A stretch of DNA of 64,000 bases. Source: Steinernema hermaphroditum (Eukaryota > Nematoda > Chromadorea > Rhabditida > Steinernematidae). The DNA lies in the NCBI GenBank assembly GCA_030435675.1, contig CM059622.1, forward strand, positions 12,276,001 to 12,340,000. Direction: 5' to 3'. This document shows positions 47,136 to 57,928 of the stretch, piece by piece. How positions within the stretch are numbered: the first letter of the stretch is position 1; each line of letters starts with the position of its first letter. The notes under the pieces were generated by a model that did no database searches, was not told the origin of the DNA, and saw only the letters and a program-made list of their open reading frames with translations. Made by a program: the position numbers and the translations under genes.

Positions 47136-48068
47136 TAATATGGGTTAGATCGAGTGCATCTTGAAAGTTTAAAAAAATTGCGAGTGTTCAGGCTTCAAAA
47201 GGGAATTGAGACATCCGGAAGCCATGGTCCGCTACCTCTGTTCTTGTCTAGAGGCATCACCTGTTTGTCTATTTTCGGTGTCATGCAAGGCGTAATACCT
47301 CCGATTGATTGAAATAAGTCGAAACCAAAATTGCACAAAACATACTTGAGTTGCCCAGTAGCATTGTGAGTCCCTTGAGAGATTTCACTCCAGTTACAAC
47401 AGAAAATAAAACGGTTATGCTTTTGGGTTCAAAACTTCGTATACTTGGAAGAGCGATTCCCATTTGGTCGCCTGTACGAGAGATCATCTGTGTCGTGATG
47501 TAAAACTTTCAGTGGACATGTGAACCACTTTCAATGCATGAACTAGATAGAAACATTTGCGTTGACGGCTCTAAACCCCCACGTGATGAGGTGAGCGCAT
47601 GTCTCTTGAACTGTTTGCTCATTTGTGCACACATAACACGATCGTCCTGCAAAGAGCGTTCCACTAACTCTTTATCGTATTCGGTGTTCAGAGATTATAT
47701 AATCAACTCAAGCGTTCGAAATGCCTATTACTTCCGCTTGCACACTTTGAAGGTTCACCAAGCATGCCACGTAGCACTTACTACGTGAAGTGGACGAAAC
47801 GAAACAGAACCCGTTGAGAAAAGCGATTTTGCTCCGTTTGACTTCTACTCTGTGAAGATCATTTTTGTCCCTTCCGTGATTATGCTTCATTTTGACTCAG
47901 TTGCGACATTGGGCGTCATTTGATGCTCATAGCATGCTTAGTCTTTGGTGTGTGGTTTGCGTTGACGTTGTTTGTTCTATCGATTTAAACGGAAGCGGTT
48001 TTATTTTCGCAAAAACGGCACTAATCGCCGTGGCCAAATGACGTTTCCATTGCTTCGATGCTTCTGAA
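47136..48068. other. Gene-free spacer
   Basis: No supported gene; short frames on both strands. Confidence 0.3.
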
Positions 48069-48155
48069 ATGTTTTTCACTAGGCTTTTGCAATATATTGC
48101 ACAGGCTGCCGTTTTCTTATGTATGTGTTCCCCACTTTATCTGATCTCATATTGG
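48069..48155 (+). pseudogene. Possible relic of a receptor first exon
   Basis: Starts MFFTRLLQYIAQ and continues to a SPLYLIS motif, recalling exon 1 of receptors A-D (MFL..., then TPLYLR). No GT donor lies at the expected place and no exon 2 follows within the next 700 bases before receptor E. Weak evidence; could be chance similarity. Confidence 0.2.
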
Positions 48156-48906
48156 GTCGTTGCGGGTTCTATTGGGCCAGTATGTAGAGCGAGGACTTAT
48201 GTGCGTGATATTAATGTCTTAATACAATCATTAAGCAAACGTATTTCATTCAAAGGATATATCACTGGAATGTGTAGTCTTAACGTACTTTTTAATAGTA
48301 AAACCCTTTTTCGAAGAGGATAGAGTACTTTAAATCGGTAGGTTCTTATATTTTTGTGATTCTCTACTAGCTGGAATTGATCGCAAAAAAGGCCATCCAA
48401 GATCGCGAACTTCAGGTCAAATGAACACTTTCGCTAGATAATTCGTTGTGCATCGCTGTAAATCATCCACGCATACGTCATCTTTGGTTTTCAATTTGTA
48501 TTGACTACATAACTTTCACATATAATATCCAAATCCACTCTTATTTTTACGAGGACCGCTCGTACGTGGTATGAATGCAGTGAACTTCTAGCGGTTGTCG
48601 CGTTACTGTCGTCAAAATGTTCGGAAGAATTCGGCGAGGTCTTGTGCCGAGATTGTGGAGCTGGGACATGAGGTTTGCAAGGTTTTGATGCGGGACATGA
48701 AGTTTGTAAATGTGCACTTTCAACCACCTAGGCCGATTATCCTATTTTTGCCATTGAATTTGACGCAAAGTCGCTGTTGGTACTTTGATAGTTAAAGCAC
48801 AGTTGGGATATTTATTTTTTTGGCGTGTAGTTATTTTGCCAAAATCGTATATTCTGGACTGATGTGCGCTCTTTTCTTCCACTCGATATTCTCATACGAT
48901 CTTTTC

Positions 48907-48908
48907 AG
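48907..48908 (+). promoter_or_regulatory. Splice acceptor directly at the receptor E start codon
   Basis: GATCTTTTCAG is followed at once by ATG. If used, the leader after splicing would have zero added bases before the start codon. Confidence 0.5.
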
Positions 48909-49996
48909 ATGGCCAACCTTGAGAACATAAGCGGAGTTATTTATTTGCTGATGGCTGCCTTCCTCCCTCCTATTTACATTCGGATAATTTATGTAATCCA
49001 ACCCTCTCTGTACTTTGATCTTCTCAAACAAATTGTAGATTTTCGTGACCAGACAAAAGTACCGTAAGCTCGAATGTTATCGACTAATGGCACAGATTGG
49101 AATCATGCAACTTATGGTAGCCCCGATTACGGTGCTTGGCGGGATGCGTCGCGTGTTTGACGTCGACCCCTTGAATCTGACAGAGATATCCTTGAAATTG
49201 GCTTCGATAAGCATAAAAGTCGAAGCGATTCTCAGCTTGGTTCTGGCCATGAATCGGCTGCGAATGATTTGTGGATTGAAGTATCCGGATGCCGTGCATA
49301 CTGTAACACATTTTAGGACAAACATTTATCTCAAAACTGGAACTTAGGTGATCGTTGCGTTATCCTACACATATGGACTCGGCTTATTCGTTGTGCTTAT
49401 GTCGCCCTGGGCCAATTTCAGAATGCCTACCGGCTCCTTTATGGGAAGATACGACTTCTCGCTACCTTTAACATACTACGCCGCCCTAAGCGCTTCGTCA
49501 GTGATGCTGTGCTCGACTGCTTGCACGTTTGCCATCTACGTGGTGATCATATGCTACCTGTCGCGCCTCCGTTCTCAAGCAGTAATCATCAAACACTACA
49601 AGAGAGAACGAACAATTCTAGTCTATGCTGTTATTCGCTTTGTTACCGACATGACACTTCTAATTCTATTCAACTTTTTCAAGCTACCCGACGAACCGTG
49701 GGTAGGAATCTCCATTTACACCGCTTATGGGTTAAACAATTTGCTCTTAAGCCCGCTGTTATATCTAAGTTTGCACAAGTGAGTTTTTCGTTGGAGTACC
49801 ACAAAACGGTACTGCGTTTAGAGCTATACGGCGCGATTTCTTTGGAATGACAGAGATACAAGGAAAGCAGTCATCATCGGAGAAGCAACACAAGAGATCT
49901 TGTGAACCTCGCACAACAATGTGTCTTGTTGTAACCGGGCACGATTATGGCGACGACCCGGAAAGCCGAATATGCGAAAGATCATCTGTTATCTAA
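48909..49996 (+). CDS. 7TM chemoreceptor E, four exons, 317 aa
   Basis: Distant member of the receptor A-D family, about 27 kb from them. Exons: 48909-48992, 49039-49302, 49348-49778, 49822-49996, sum 954 bases. Exon 2 is the family standard 264 bases; exon 3 is 431 bases, two codons shorter than in A-D. Exon 1 ends PPIYIRIIY. Exon 2 begins IFVTRQKYRKLECYRLMAQIGI and contains KVEAILSLVLAMNRLRMIC. Exon 3 has the SPWANF loop and ends SPLLYLSLHK. Exon 4 codes an unusually long, charged tail of about 58 residues rich in Ser, Glu, Lys and Arg, probably cytoplasmic. TTTTCAG lies immediately before the ATG, with no spacer. No defects seen. Confidence 0.84.
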
Positions 49997-50402
49997 GGGT
50001 CGCAATGATTCTAGTGGTCCAGCCGTTGATTAATAAAATTATATTTGGTATTTTTGCTTGTTTTATGACTGGAATTAGAAACTAGAAACGACAGAGACAA
50101 ACAGAGTCTTTCATGACGAAAAAAATTAAACTAAAATAAACGTTGGCATCGAATTCGCACCGTAATTGTATAAGACAAATACTATTTTGTTCTATTGGGT
50201 CGTACGTCGACACTTTCGAAAGTTCCCTTGCAAATATTTCTTTGTTCACTGAAATTTTAGGGAATTTTTACTTTAAGGACAGTGTGTAAGTGTCTATTAT
50301 TCAACCATTACATACATTTTTAATTCCCCAAAATGTCTAATTATTTGATAATTATATTGTGACAGGTCCTTCGTATGTCTTTATATCGGAAGATAGGTTG
50401 CA

Positions 50403-51258
50403 TCAAGATTTGCATAGAAGTTGCATTCTCAGTTTTCTAAAACCACTAATCTGACATGATATTAGACCATTTGATTACCTGTTACAACCAACATAAATGA
50501 TAACAGGAAGGCATGTAGTAATAAACAACTCGCCAATTTGATATGCTGTATTAACTACATCGCTCGAAACCATGGCAGGTGTTCGGAAATAGTAGTAAAG
50601 TACGATTACGGATTGCTTCAGTTGCCAGCCAGATTGAGCACTTAGTCTGAACCTCAACCAGAGAAAAATCACACAGTAGGTGAAAAAAGCCGACGTCACC
50701 ACTAAAGCAAAATAGTAATGATAGAATTGGTGAAGAACGAGACTCAGAGGTTTTCCGAAGTCAAGTAGTCGGAGAGAGGCATAGTCAACCTGCTTCATCC
50801 CTCCCAGAGGGCTATTCAGTATAACCAGCATGGTTAAGGCCAGAAGGGTGACAGTTACTTCGATGAGAAACATAACAATAGAAGTGATATTCATGTTGCA
50901 CAAGAGCTTTAGTCTATTTAAGGCGAGAACAAGATCGAGCCCTACAACGGCATTCCAGGCCGAGGATGTGATGGATAGGCATATCACTCGAACATTTGCG
51001 GAAGCGCATGGCATCATGTAGTAGATGCCTTGGAACGCCGTCGTCATTCCGATGATTATCTGATAGACACCCATATGCACCATGATTCTATAACACTCCT
51101 GCCGTCTATACTCCTTTCGAGAGAGAAGAATCTAATCCATTGTTATCAAATGAACACCATGACTGACTTACATAGATAATTCGTATTAAGACCGGAGTAA
51201 ACGCCAGTGACACGATACTGCACATCAGATCCAGCAGAGTATGATAGCTAGCAGACAT
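50403..51258 (-). CDS. 7TM chemoreceptor F, three exons, 257 aa
   Basis: Sixth family member, convergent with receptor E. Exons on the minus strand: 51258-51172, 51131-50479, 50436-50403, sum 774 bases. The first exon ends PVLIRIIY. The large exon begins ILLSRKEYRRQECYRIMVHMG and its first 88 codons match exon 2 of the relatives. It then runs straight into the exon 3 part (VILNSPLGG loop, then VIIYVGCNR) with no intron where A-E all have one. The extracellular and transmembrane parts between are shorter than in A-D. The last exon adds RKLRMQLLCKS. The acidic residue of the family's Asp-Pro loop is missing. Frame and splice sites are intact. Confidence 0.78.
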
Positions 51259-51860
51259 AGCGTTAAAAGTGAAGAACTCGAAGTGGGTGGAATGGAGAGC
51301 AGCAGAATAGCTACGTTAGTCTTGTCTGGCCTTAGCAGAAGTTAATTGGAGGCCGGCTAATTACAGGTGTTTGTGGTTTTTTTTTCTTGATCTTGAGCCC
51401 ACGGACACTTACCCCAGTATGTGCTAATAATTAATGTAATCTGCTGTCCTATTCTGTCATGCACTAGGTATTATGGCAGTGGATAAGTCATTATGTCTTT
51501 GACTAATAGGTCATTAACCAGAAGTGGTTAATGGAAAACAGAACTGAAATGCAGATTTAATGGAACGGTAAATTCATTACACTTAGCAGTTAAGAAGTGA
51601 ACATATTGTGTACTGTCAAGGGCAAGTGGCAAATGATTGTGCGAGAAAAACAGCCTTACGAAAAAAAGAGCTAAAAAGGTCGTCTTTAACGACAATTAAG
51701 CAGTGAATGATGGTGTCCTAAGTCGTCATGAATACAAAACAGTATTTACCGTCCGCCCATTGATTACAGCTGCCGCTGTTCACAATAACAGGGAATGTTA
51801 CATTGCAAACTTAGAACTTAGTATCCCACAACCACATCATTCTTGTCGAGCTTTCATTTG
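51259..51860. other. Gene-free spacer upstream of receptor F
   Basis: AT-rich, no gene. It presumably contains the receptor F promoter. Confidence 0.3.
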
Positions 51861-51864
51861 TGCT

Positions 51865-51960
51865 GAGCCGTCCAATCGATCTCTCAGAAATGAGTTGAAT
51901 GAGCGGGAGCTCTTGGCACAGAGAACCCCGGCCCCCAGAAGTCCTGGGTCACTAGAGAGA
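51865..51960 (+). repeat. Dispersed repeat I copy (diverged)
   Basis: CCGTCCAATCGATC, then ATGAGTTGAATGAGCGG; clearly related to repeat I but more diverged. Confidence 0.5.
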
Positions 51961-53030
51961 CGAAGTCTCAACATCTTGACAAGAAAGTCGTGGGAACCGT
52001 TCAACCGCCGGCACAGCCACGAAAAGCCGAAGCCCTGCTGACACTCACAAGTTGGCGTTGCGGGCCGCTCCGAAGACGCACCACTTCGCCCTCTGTGTCC
52101 TGCGCCTCTACCGGAATCAGTCCTCCTCTTCGCCGGTGCCCCATGATCTGAAGGCGGTGATGACCGTTCTACTTAGATATTGTCCCCAGCAGAAGGTGGC
52201 AGTAACGATGTGGTTATGTGTAGAGCTTGCGGTTCGGATTCGAATTCAGAAATCCGAAAAAGCTGAGATAAAAACAGGAGACTCCTTGGTTGGCGAACTT
52301 ATCAAGAAGCTTTACGATCAGAAGTTTGTAGGAAATGAACCCTGAAGAGGTAAAATTGATTTTCACTGTTTTTCTGCTTCCATGTTGTTGCTGACAAGCC
52401 GTCGAAACCTATCGGAACTAACCGTGTTTCGATTTTTAAGTTCGAGGGTCCGCAACGCATCATTAGCTCAACGGTATGTGCCAGAAAGATTGCAAATAAA
52501 TTGGAAATCCTTTTGAATTGAGCTCGTATTGGCTGGCCGATTTTAGTTTGAGCAAAACTCATTCAACCGCCAAACTGTTGTATATTCAAAAAGCTTACAG
52601 AAAAAAACTAGGTTTTAGGGATGTTTGTCAAAGCGGAAACTAAAGCTACGGAGGATCCCAATTCTCACTCGCTATTGGATTACATCCGGTTTTCTAGACG
52701 AAGGCACTTAACCTATTATCTCGTGATCTCGTGACCTCTTGAACCCTTAGAAATCTTTCACAACACACTGCTTATTCAATGACGATATTCCAGTATTACA
52801 TTTCGAAAGCTGTACACGTCTTACTCATCGTACGCAAGAAGCGCATTTGCGTCATTTCGGAAACTTCAAGTGACAAATATCTTAAATTACCCGAGAGGTT
52901 ACTCCTCACCCAGCACGTCTTCTCTCTGTTTACCCGACTGGCTGATGCGCGATGTTTTCGGGTTTCTTCCGTGCGTCCTTATTGACACAGCCGCAGTGGG
53001 TTGGCCACCGTCGAGTACCGTTTTGCGAAA
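51961..53030. other. Gene-free spacer
   Basis: A 97-codon plus frame at 52052-52345 has no recognised domain. The remainder is AT-rich. Nothing else is supported. Confidence 0.3.
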
Positions 53031-53033
53031 ACC

Positions 53034-53043
53034 AAATAAAAGG
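53034..53043 (+). promoter_or_regulatory. TATA-like element of the EF-hand gene
   Basis: AAATAAAAGG about 70-80 bases before the ATG, suggesting transcription starting around 53065-53070 with a roughly 45-base leader. Confidence 0.35.
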
Positions 53044-53112
53044 ACGCCCCTCGGCTCATCCGAACCTTGAGCCGCTTTTCGCGTTAGTTCGTCGCTCATC
53101 TTCACTGTAAAC

Positions 53113-53505
53113 ATGGCTTCCTGGGGTAAGTCGCCTGTTTTCATATCATGCAGTTCCAAGATGTGATGTTTAGAAAAGACCCTTCGCGACATGTTCGCTC
53201 ACCACGACAAGGATATGAGTGGATACATCGGCAAGGAGGACATCATGTGCATGCTTCTCAGCGCTGATAAGGTAATTATCGGCTCACTTTTGCTAGATCA
53301 GTACCGTCTTTCAGGATGACCACAACGACCCCGTGTTCAAGACTAACCTCAAGTTCCTGATCAACATCATCAAGAGCGCTGACAAAGATGGGGACCAGAA
53401 GATCAGCTTTGAAGGTATTTTTAATAGGTGGCCATTTTGACAACTCCATGACTTCTAGAATTCAAGCAGTACATCACTCAGGCTAACGAGGAAAGCCATC
53501 ACTAA
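53113..53505 (+). CDS. Small two-EF-hand calcium-binding protein, four exons, 85 aa
   Basis: Exons: 53113-53125, 53174-53271, 53315-53414, 53459-53505, sum 258 bases. Three short introns (41-48 bases) with GT-AG ends. The first loop is DKDMSGYIGKED with Asp at positions 1, 3 and 12, where Glu is usual at 12. The second loop, DKDGDQKISFEE, is fully canonical with Glu at 12. There is no signal peptide, so it is probably cytosolic and a calcium sensor or buffer. It has the size of a single EF-hand pair, like S100 or half of a calmodulin, but no family-specific sequence is recognised. Helices flanking both loops are amphipathic (FAHHDKD, LKFLINIIKSADKD). The start Met fits a 13-base first exon. 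Complete and intact. Confidence 0.9.
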
Positions 53506-53980
53506 TCTTCTGTACCGATATCGCACCGTAATCGATGATATACTGTAAAATTTGTAATGCCTTATTTAAATGAAACCGCCGAATATAAATCTATACTTTT
53601 CGCTCTGTTGTTTATGATACCATTACGAAATATGTACACTTTATATGTGTTTAGTACTAGAGCTTCGATGTGAGGCTTCCGCCTGGCGACTAAGGGCTGC
53701 TCTCGCTTTGTCTGTGGTTGTCGCTTGCATAATTATTCTTTTATTTTCCCTGGGGAAGCTCGACATATATCCTTCTCATTATATGCGGGCTTCCGCAGAG
53801 AAGCAACAAAAACAAAACACGACAAGAGGAACATTTTGAATTATCTTTTCTTAAGCGAGAGGAGCGTGCAGATGGCCAGAGTCGCTCGATCAGCCATGCA
53901 AGAAGTTGCTTTTTTCGTTCCAACACGACCGGCATATTCGTTCTTCGGAGTTTATAACCAGCTGGACCCTCTGATCGACC
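53506..53980. other. 3' flank of the EF-hand gene
   Basis: Contains the probable 3' UTR (AT-rich, ATATAAA near 53582) and no supported gene; a plus frame after 53645 starts with a hydrophobic stretch but lacks other support. Confidence 0.3.
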
Positions 53981-54680
53981 AGCTTTATTTCACTCAGATT
54001 CGATTGAAGATTGGCACACAGCAGGGTATACAGTATTCATTGTTAATCTGAAAGGCCCGTAGGCATATGCGCACACCTGATCATGCAAACAAGCTTTGAA
54101 TGGTACGTTTAAATGACCCTAATCAACTCGGATCGGAATGATCGGAACAACGATCTGCTGGTTGAACTGGATTGTGTTTTGGTTACCATTTTCCGGGTCT
54201 GGGTTTGAGTCCTTTGCTGAACGTTATCTTTCAGTTTTCCCCTTTTCACACCCTGAGATTATTAGCCAAAACCTATACAATTTAAATTTTTGTGAACCAT
54301 CAGTTGGTCGAAATCTTTGGATGAAGGCTTCTAATGGTGCATATATTCTGGACTCTCTACATAGCCGACTCTCTACATAGCAGGACTGTCTACATAGGAG
54401 TGGACTCTCTACATAGTCGACGAGCTTATTTTATTTAGATCGGGGTGAAGATTGGCACACAGGTAGGCATACCGCACTTAACGTTAATCTGAAAAGCTCG
54501 TCGGCTTATGTGCACTGAACTGAGCTGTGTTTTGGTTGTCATTTTCCAGGGTTTGAGTCTCTTCCTGAGTATTTTCTTTTCCCACCCTGAGATGAATAGC
54601 AAAACGCACACAAGCACACTAAATTTTTGATTCCCACACATTCGATGTTGGCTGCCAGCTTCTAATAGTGTATACATTGA
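53981..54680. repeat. Diverged direct duplication with microsatellite between the copies
   Basis: Segments from about 53981 and from about 54419 share GAAGATTGGCACACAG, TTAATCTGAAA, GTGTTTTGGTT, CATTTTCC, GGTTTGAGTC, CACCCTGAGAT and GCTTCTAAT in the same order over roughly 300 bases. Between them, 54350-54418, is a run of about four GACTCTCTACATAG units. Confidence 0.6.
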
Positions 54681-54699
54681 TGGATATGTAGCTTTGGCG

Positions 54700-57600
54700 T
54701 TACACATTATCCATCATATCATCCCCTTATAAACTTTATCATCTCACGTAATCTCTTTGACTATGCAAATATGAAACGCCAAGTTTCTCATGATGATGAT
54801 TGACGACCCCGATGTGTCCGCAGATAAGCTACTATCCGGAAACTTTTTCAGCTCATCCGTGTGGCGAAACACTGGCGGAGCTATAAATCGTGCGCCTCAT
54901 TTCGAAAACAGCTGGTCGTGGTTAAACCGCCTTGGCGTTCGTAGGTCAGTTGCAAAATGGAAGAAACGGATTATATGGATGCGGATGTCCGCTAATTGTT
55001 CGTAGCAATAACTTATGCATAGTGCGCGTGCCGTAGTGCTTCGTGACGCGGAATTCCAGCAGCAGGAACGCTTAGCAAATTGATGTTTCCCACGAAAAAT
55101 GTTTTATGGCCGCTCCCTTGGGGGTTCTTTGAGTTCGTTCGAGTACATTGACCCATAAAGGCTTCGTGTGTTTTACTGGCCTGGAACAGACCCAACCCAT
55201 CCCGTTGTGTTTTGTGCCATCTTCAGCTGCTTCCTATCTTGTGTTCGGCGCACTTTGATCGCTGCCCTCGACGGCCCCTAATTCTTGTTCACTTTTCTTT
55301 CAATTTAGCGCCATCTCTGTGATCAAATTAGCCTATTGACTTTTCGAAAGACGACCACCCTACCCGACACACAAATTCGACTCTTCTTGCGCACGTCTCC
55401 CCTCTCGACGTGCATTTTAAAAAACGTCGATGCAAGACGAGTAACTAAATATTCATATTATGCAGACTGCAAACTCGTCGGCAGTCGTTTGCTTCCCCGC
55501 CGCTTCTTCGGCCAATTATAGATCGCCGCGCTCAAGCTTGTTCCTCGTTTTCGCGTACACACTCCCTAAGAATACGGCTTATTCTGTTTTGTTCGAAGGT
55601 CCTTGGATACCGAGCCATCGAGTTTCAGTTCTTCCATCCGTGCTCTCAGTCGGGTGTCGCCACTCAAATGTTTAACTCGCTCCAAATAACTGTTTGATGT
55701 TGAGATTTGTAGTTTAAATTGTATTTTTCCATGCTCAATACAAACGGATTGTACCCTTCATTGTTTCTTGAAAGTCCATTTTACTTCATTTATTAAAAAA
55801 GTAAAGACAAAATGACAAGAAAGCGACATTGTTCGTATAAGATCTGAACTGCAGAGGCGAAGTCGCTGCTCGTCCTTCCAACTGAGATTTTTCGTATTCA
55901 AGTGCTCTTTCATATCGAAGATCAGTTCTCATGTCCAATTTAAAAAGCCAGAAATTGCTAAACATCTGGCATGGAGTTCTTCTTTCTGGTTATCTTGAGT
56001 TCAGCCAACAGAATCCACTCGGCAACCTTGTCGCGAAAGCCCCCCCCCCTCTTCTCTCCAGGTATTTTTAACATTGAGAGGTCGTTTGCCCTTGAATTTC
56101 TTTGAAAAACGTCTCTCTGGTCAGTAATCGGTGAGTAAAGGCATTCCTCAAAAGGCATGCTCTACATCCCGCAGCGAATTTCTCTCGATGTATCGAATTA
56201 CGTGTGGTGGTCTCACATTCAGCTCCTACGATTTCTCCTACGATGATTTTGATCCCATGTCATATGCATTGCTAACAACTTGAAGAGTGAGTTTTCCTTC
56301 CGTTGGACTATGAACGGAGTGGATTTCCAAACAGATCATCAATCATATTTGCGGACGGCCACTTTGAGCTCATAATTCTTGTCTGGGCGTAATGACCACA
56401 AAATCGCTGATCACATCTTGCCGTAGCTCACAGCGATTTAGAGCAATTATGTATAAAAATACGAGCATTATCAGTTAGCCGGCACGATGCTGGTGCGGAC
56501 AGAAATCGCTAGGTTTTCTATGACAGAACTGATGATCATGTTCATTGAATCAAGTGCAGTTTTGACTCATTAACTCACACATGGTGATACGCAACCGATA
56601 TGATCGCTCATCTAAGTGTATTTGTTTTTAAAAAGTCACTCCAATGATAGATGTCCGTGAAACGTGCTGCCATCTTCTTAGAAGTTTAGCCCCAATGGAA
56701 TTAACTTGTTTTCCTTTTTCCGCGTCCAACAAACTCTGACTTCTTCGTTCAAAACCGTTGCTTTTTCATTTTAGTGCGCCGCTTGTTGTGTCTCCCCCGG
56801 GGCACGCCTGAGTTCTAGGGCGAGAGAACACCAAAAACGACGGAAAGAACATCTATTGACTTGGTTGCCTTTCAAGGCGTAATGAGATTGATTCCATTCA
56901 TGTGGTGCGTCTCTCTGAATGAGCGATGAGAAGGGCACAGCGATTCGATTAGGCGTTTTTGTGAGCGTCTGCTTAGAGCGATACTCGCTTGACATCTGAG
57001 CGAGCCATGTATGTATGTCTTGGGATGCGCAGTTCGTCTGACGCCAGTTGATGAATGGTTTTAGATAAGTGACGTTCCCTCGCGATCTATTTTAGTCCTT
57101 GAATGATGGCCGCTTTAGAAGTGAGCAACAGATGTTTCTCAAAGAGTTCACTCTATTGTTTCATCACATTTCTTCCGATTTTGATGCTATGAATTATTTG
57201 TGGTTGATTTCACCCCCTCGCTGGCAACTTTTTCTTCTGCCGAACGAGTTTTTTAACGCGTGATCTTCTCTTCTCTATATTTTAGGAACTAAAACTGACT
57301 TGACGAAAATGCTAAATGCGGAACATGCATAAAACACGACATTTTGCCGATCGACATAGGAAGCGTCTTCATTTTATTTTACATAATAAATCAGCTGCCT
57401 TAAAATGAAGCAGACATGACGTGTCCGTCGTTGTTTCCATGTGAAATAGAGTGCAGCCCTAGCGTGTACGTAAACACTACGATTTTCGTGTGGATGTCCT
57501 TTTACCAGTACGTGCCAATTTGTCAAATAGTAATGTATGCAGTAGGTGCCCCGAATCGGCCCCTATGACGACTTGCCATCTTGATATGAACAACAAAAAC
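54700..57600. other. Gene-free region
   Basis: No convincing gene, RNA or repeat. Two frames near 55336-55675 and one minus frame at 56771-56995 lack domain evidence. A run of ten C bases lies at about 56041-56050. Confidence 0.35.
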
Positions 57601-57639
57601 ATTTAGAATCACAAACAGACCTTTTCCAGCATGCCGTCC

Positions 57640-57928
57640 TCATGATGGCATGAACAAGGCGCCTTTGGACCTGCTTAAAAAAGAAAAAAAACCACCTGTT
57701 CATAAGAACGCAGAGAAACATGCTCAGCCCTGAGTTGCCGATCGCGTTCAACACATAGTTGGTTATTATGTTGGGATCCGTGAATAGCTGTAACTTGACT
57801 TCGTTCTTTTGTTTCGGAGTAGACTCACCTGAAGCTTGTGCCACAGGAAGATCTGAATTGTGCACCAAAGCGTGATTATTAAGGTTTGCACAAGAATGAC
57901 TCGATTGGCCCTGTACTTGGCAGCTGAC
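57640..57928 (-). pseudogene. C-terminal exons of an orphan 7TM receptor (TM6-TM7)
   Basis: Three short exons on the minus strand: 57928-57829, 57787-57696, 57670-57640, all with GT-AG ends and compatible phases. They encode AAKYRANRVILVQTLIITLW (a hydrophobic TM6-like helix), then LFTDPNIITNYVLNAIGNSG and a LSMFLCVLMNR TM7, and a 9-residue end. The final NR junction, phase 2 before a short tail exon, is the same as in receptors A-F. I found no exons for TM1-TM5 upstream on this strand, so the gene is truncated, or its upstream exons are too diverged to see. Confidence 0.4.
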
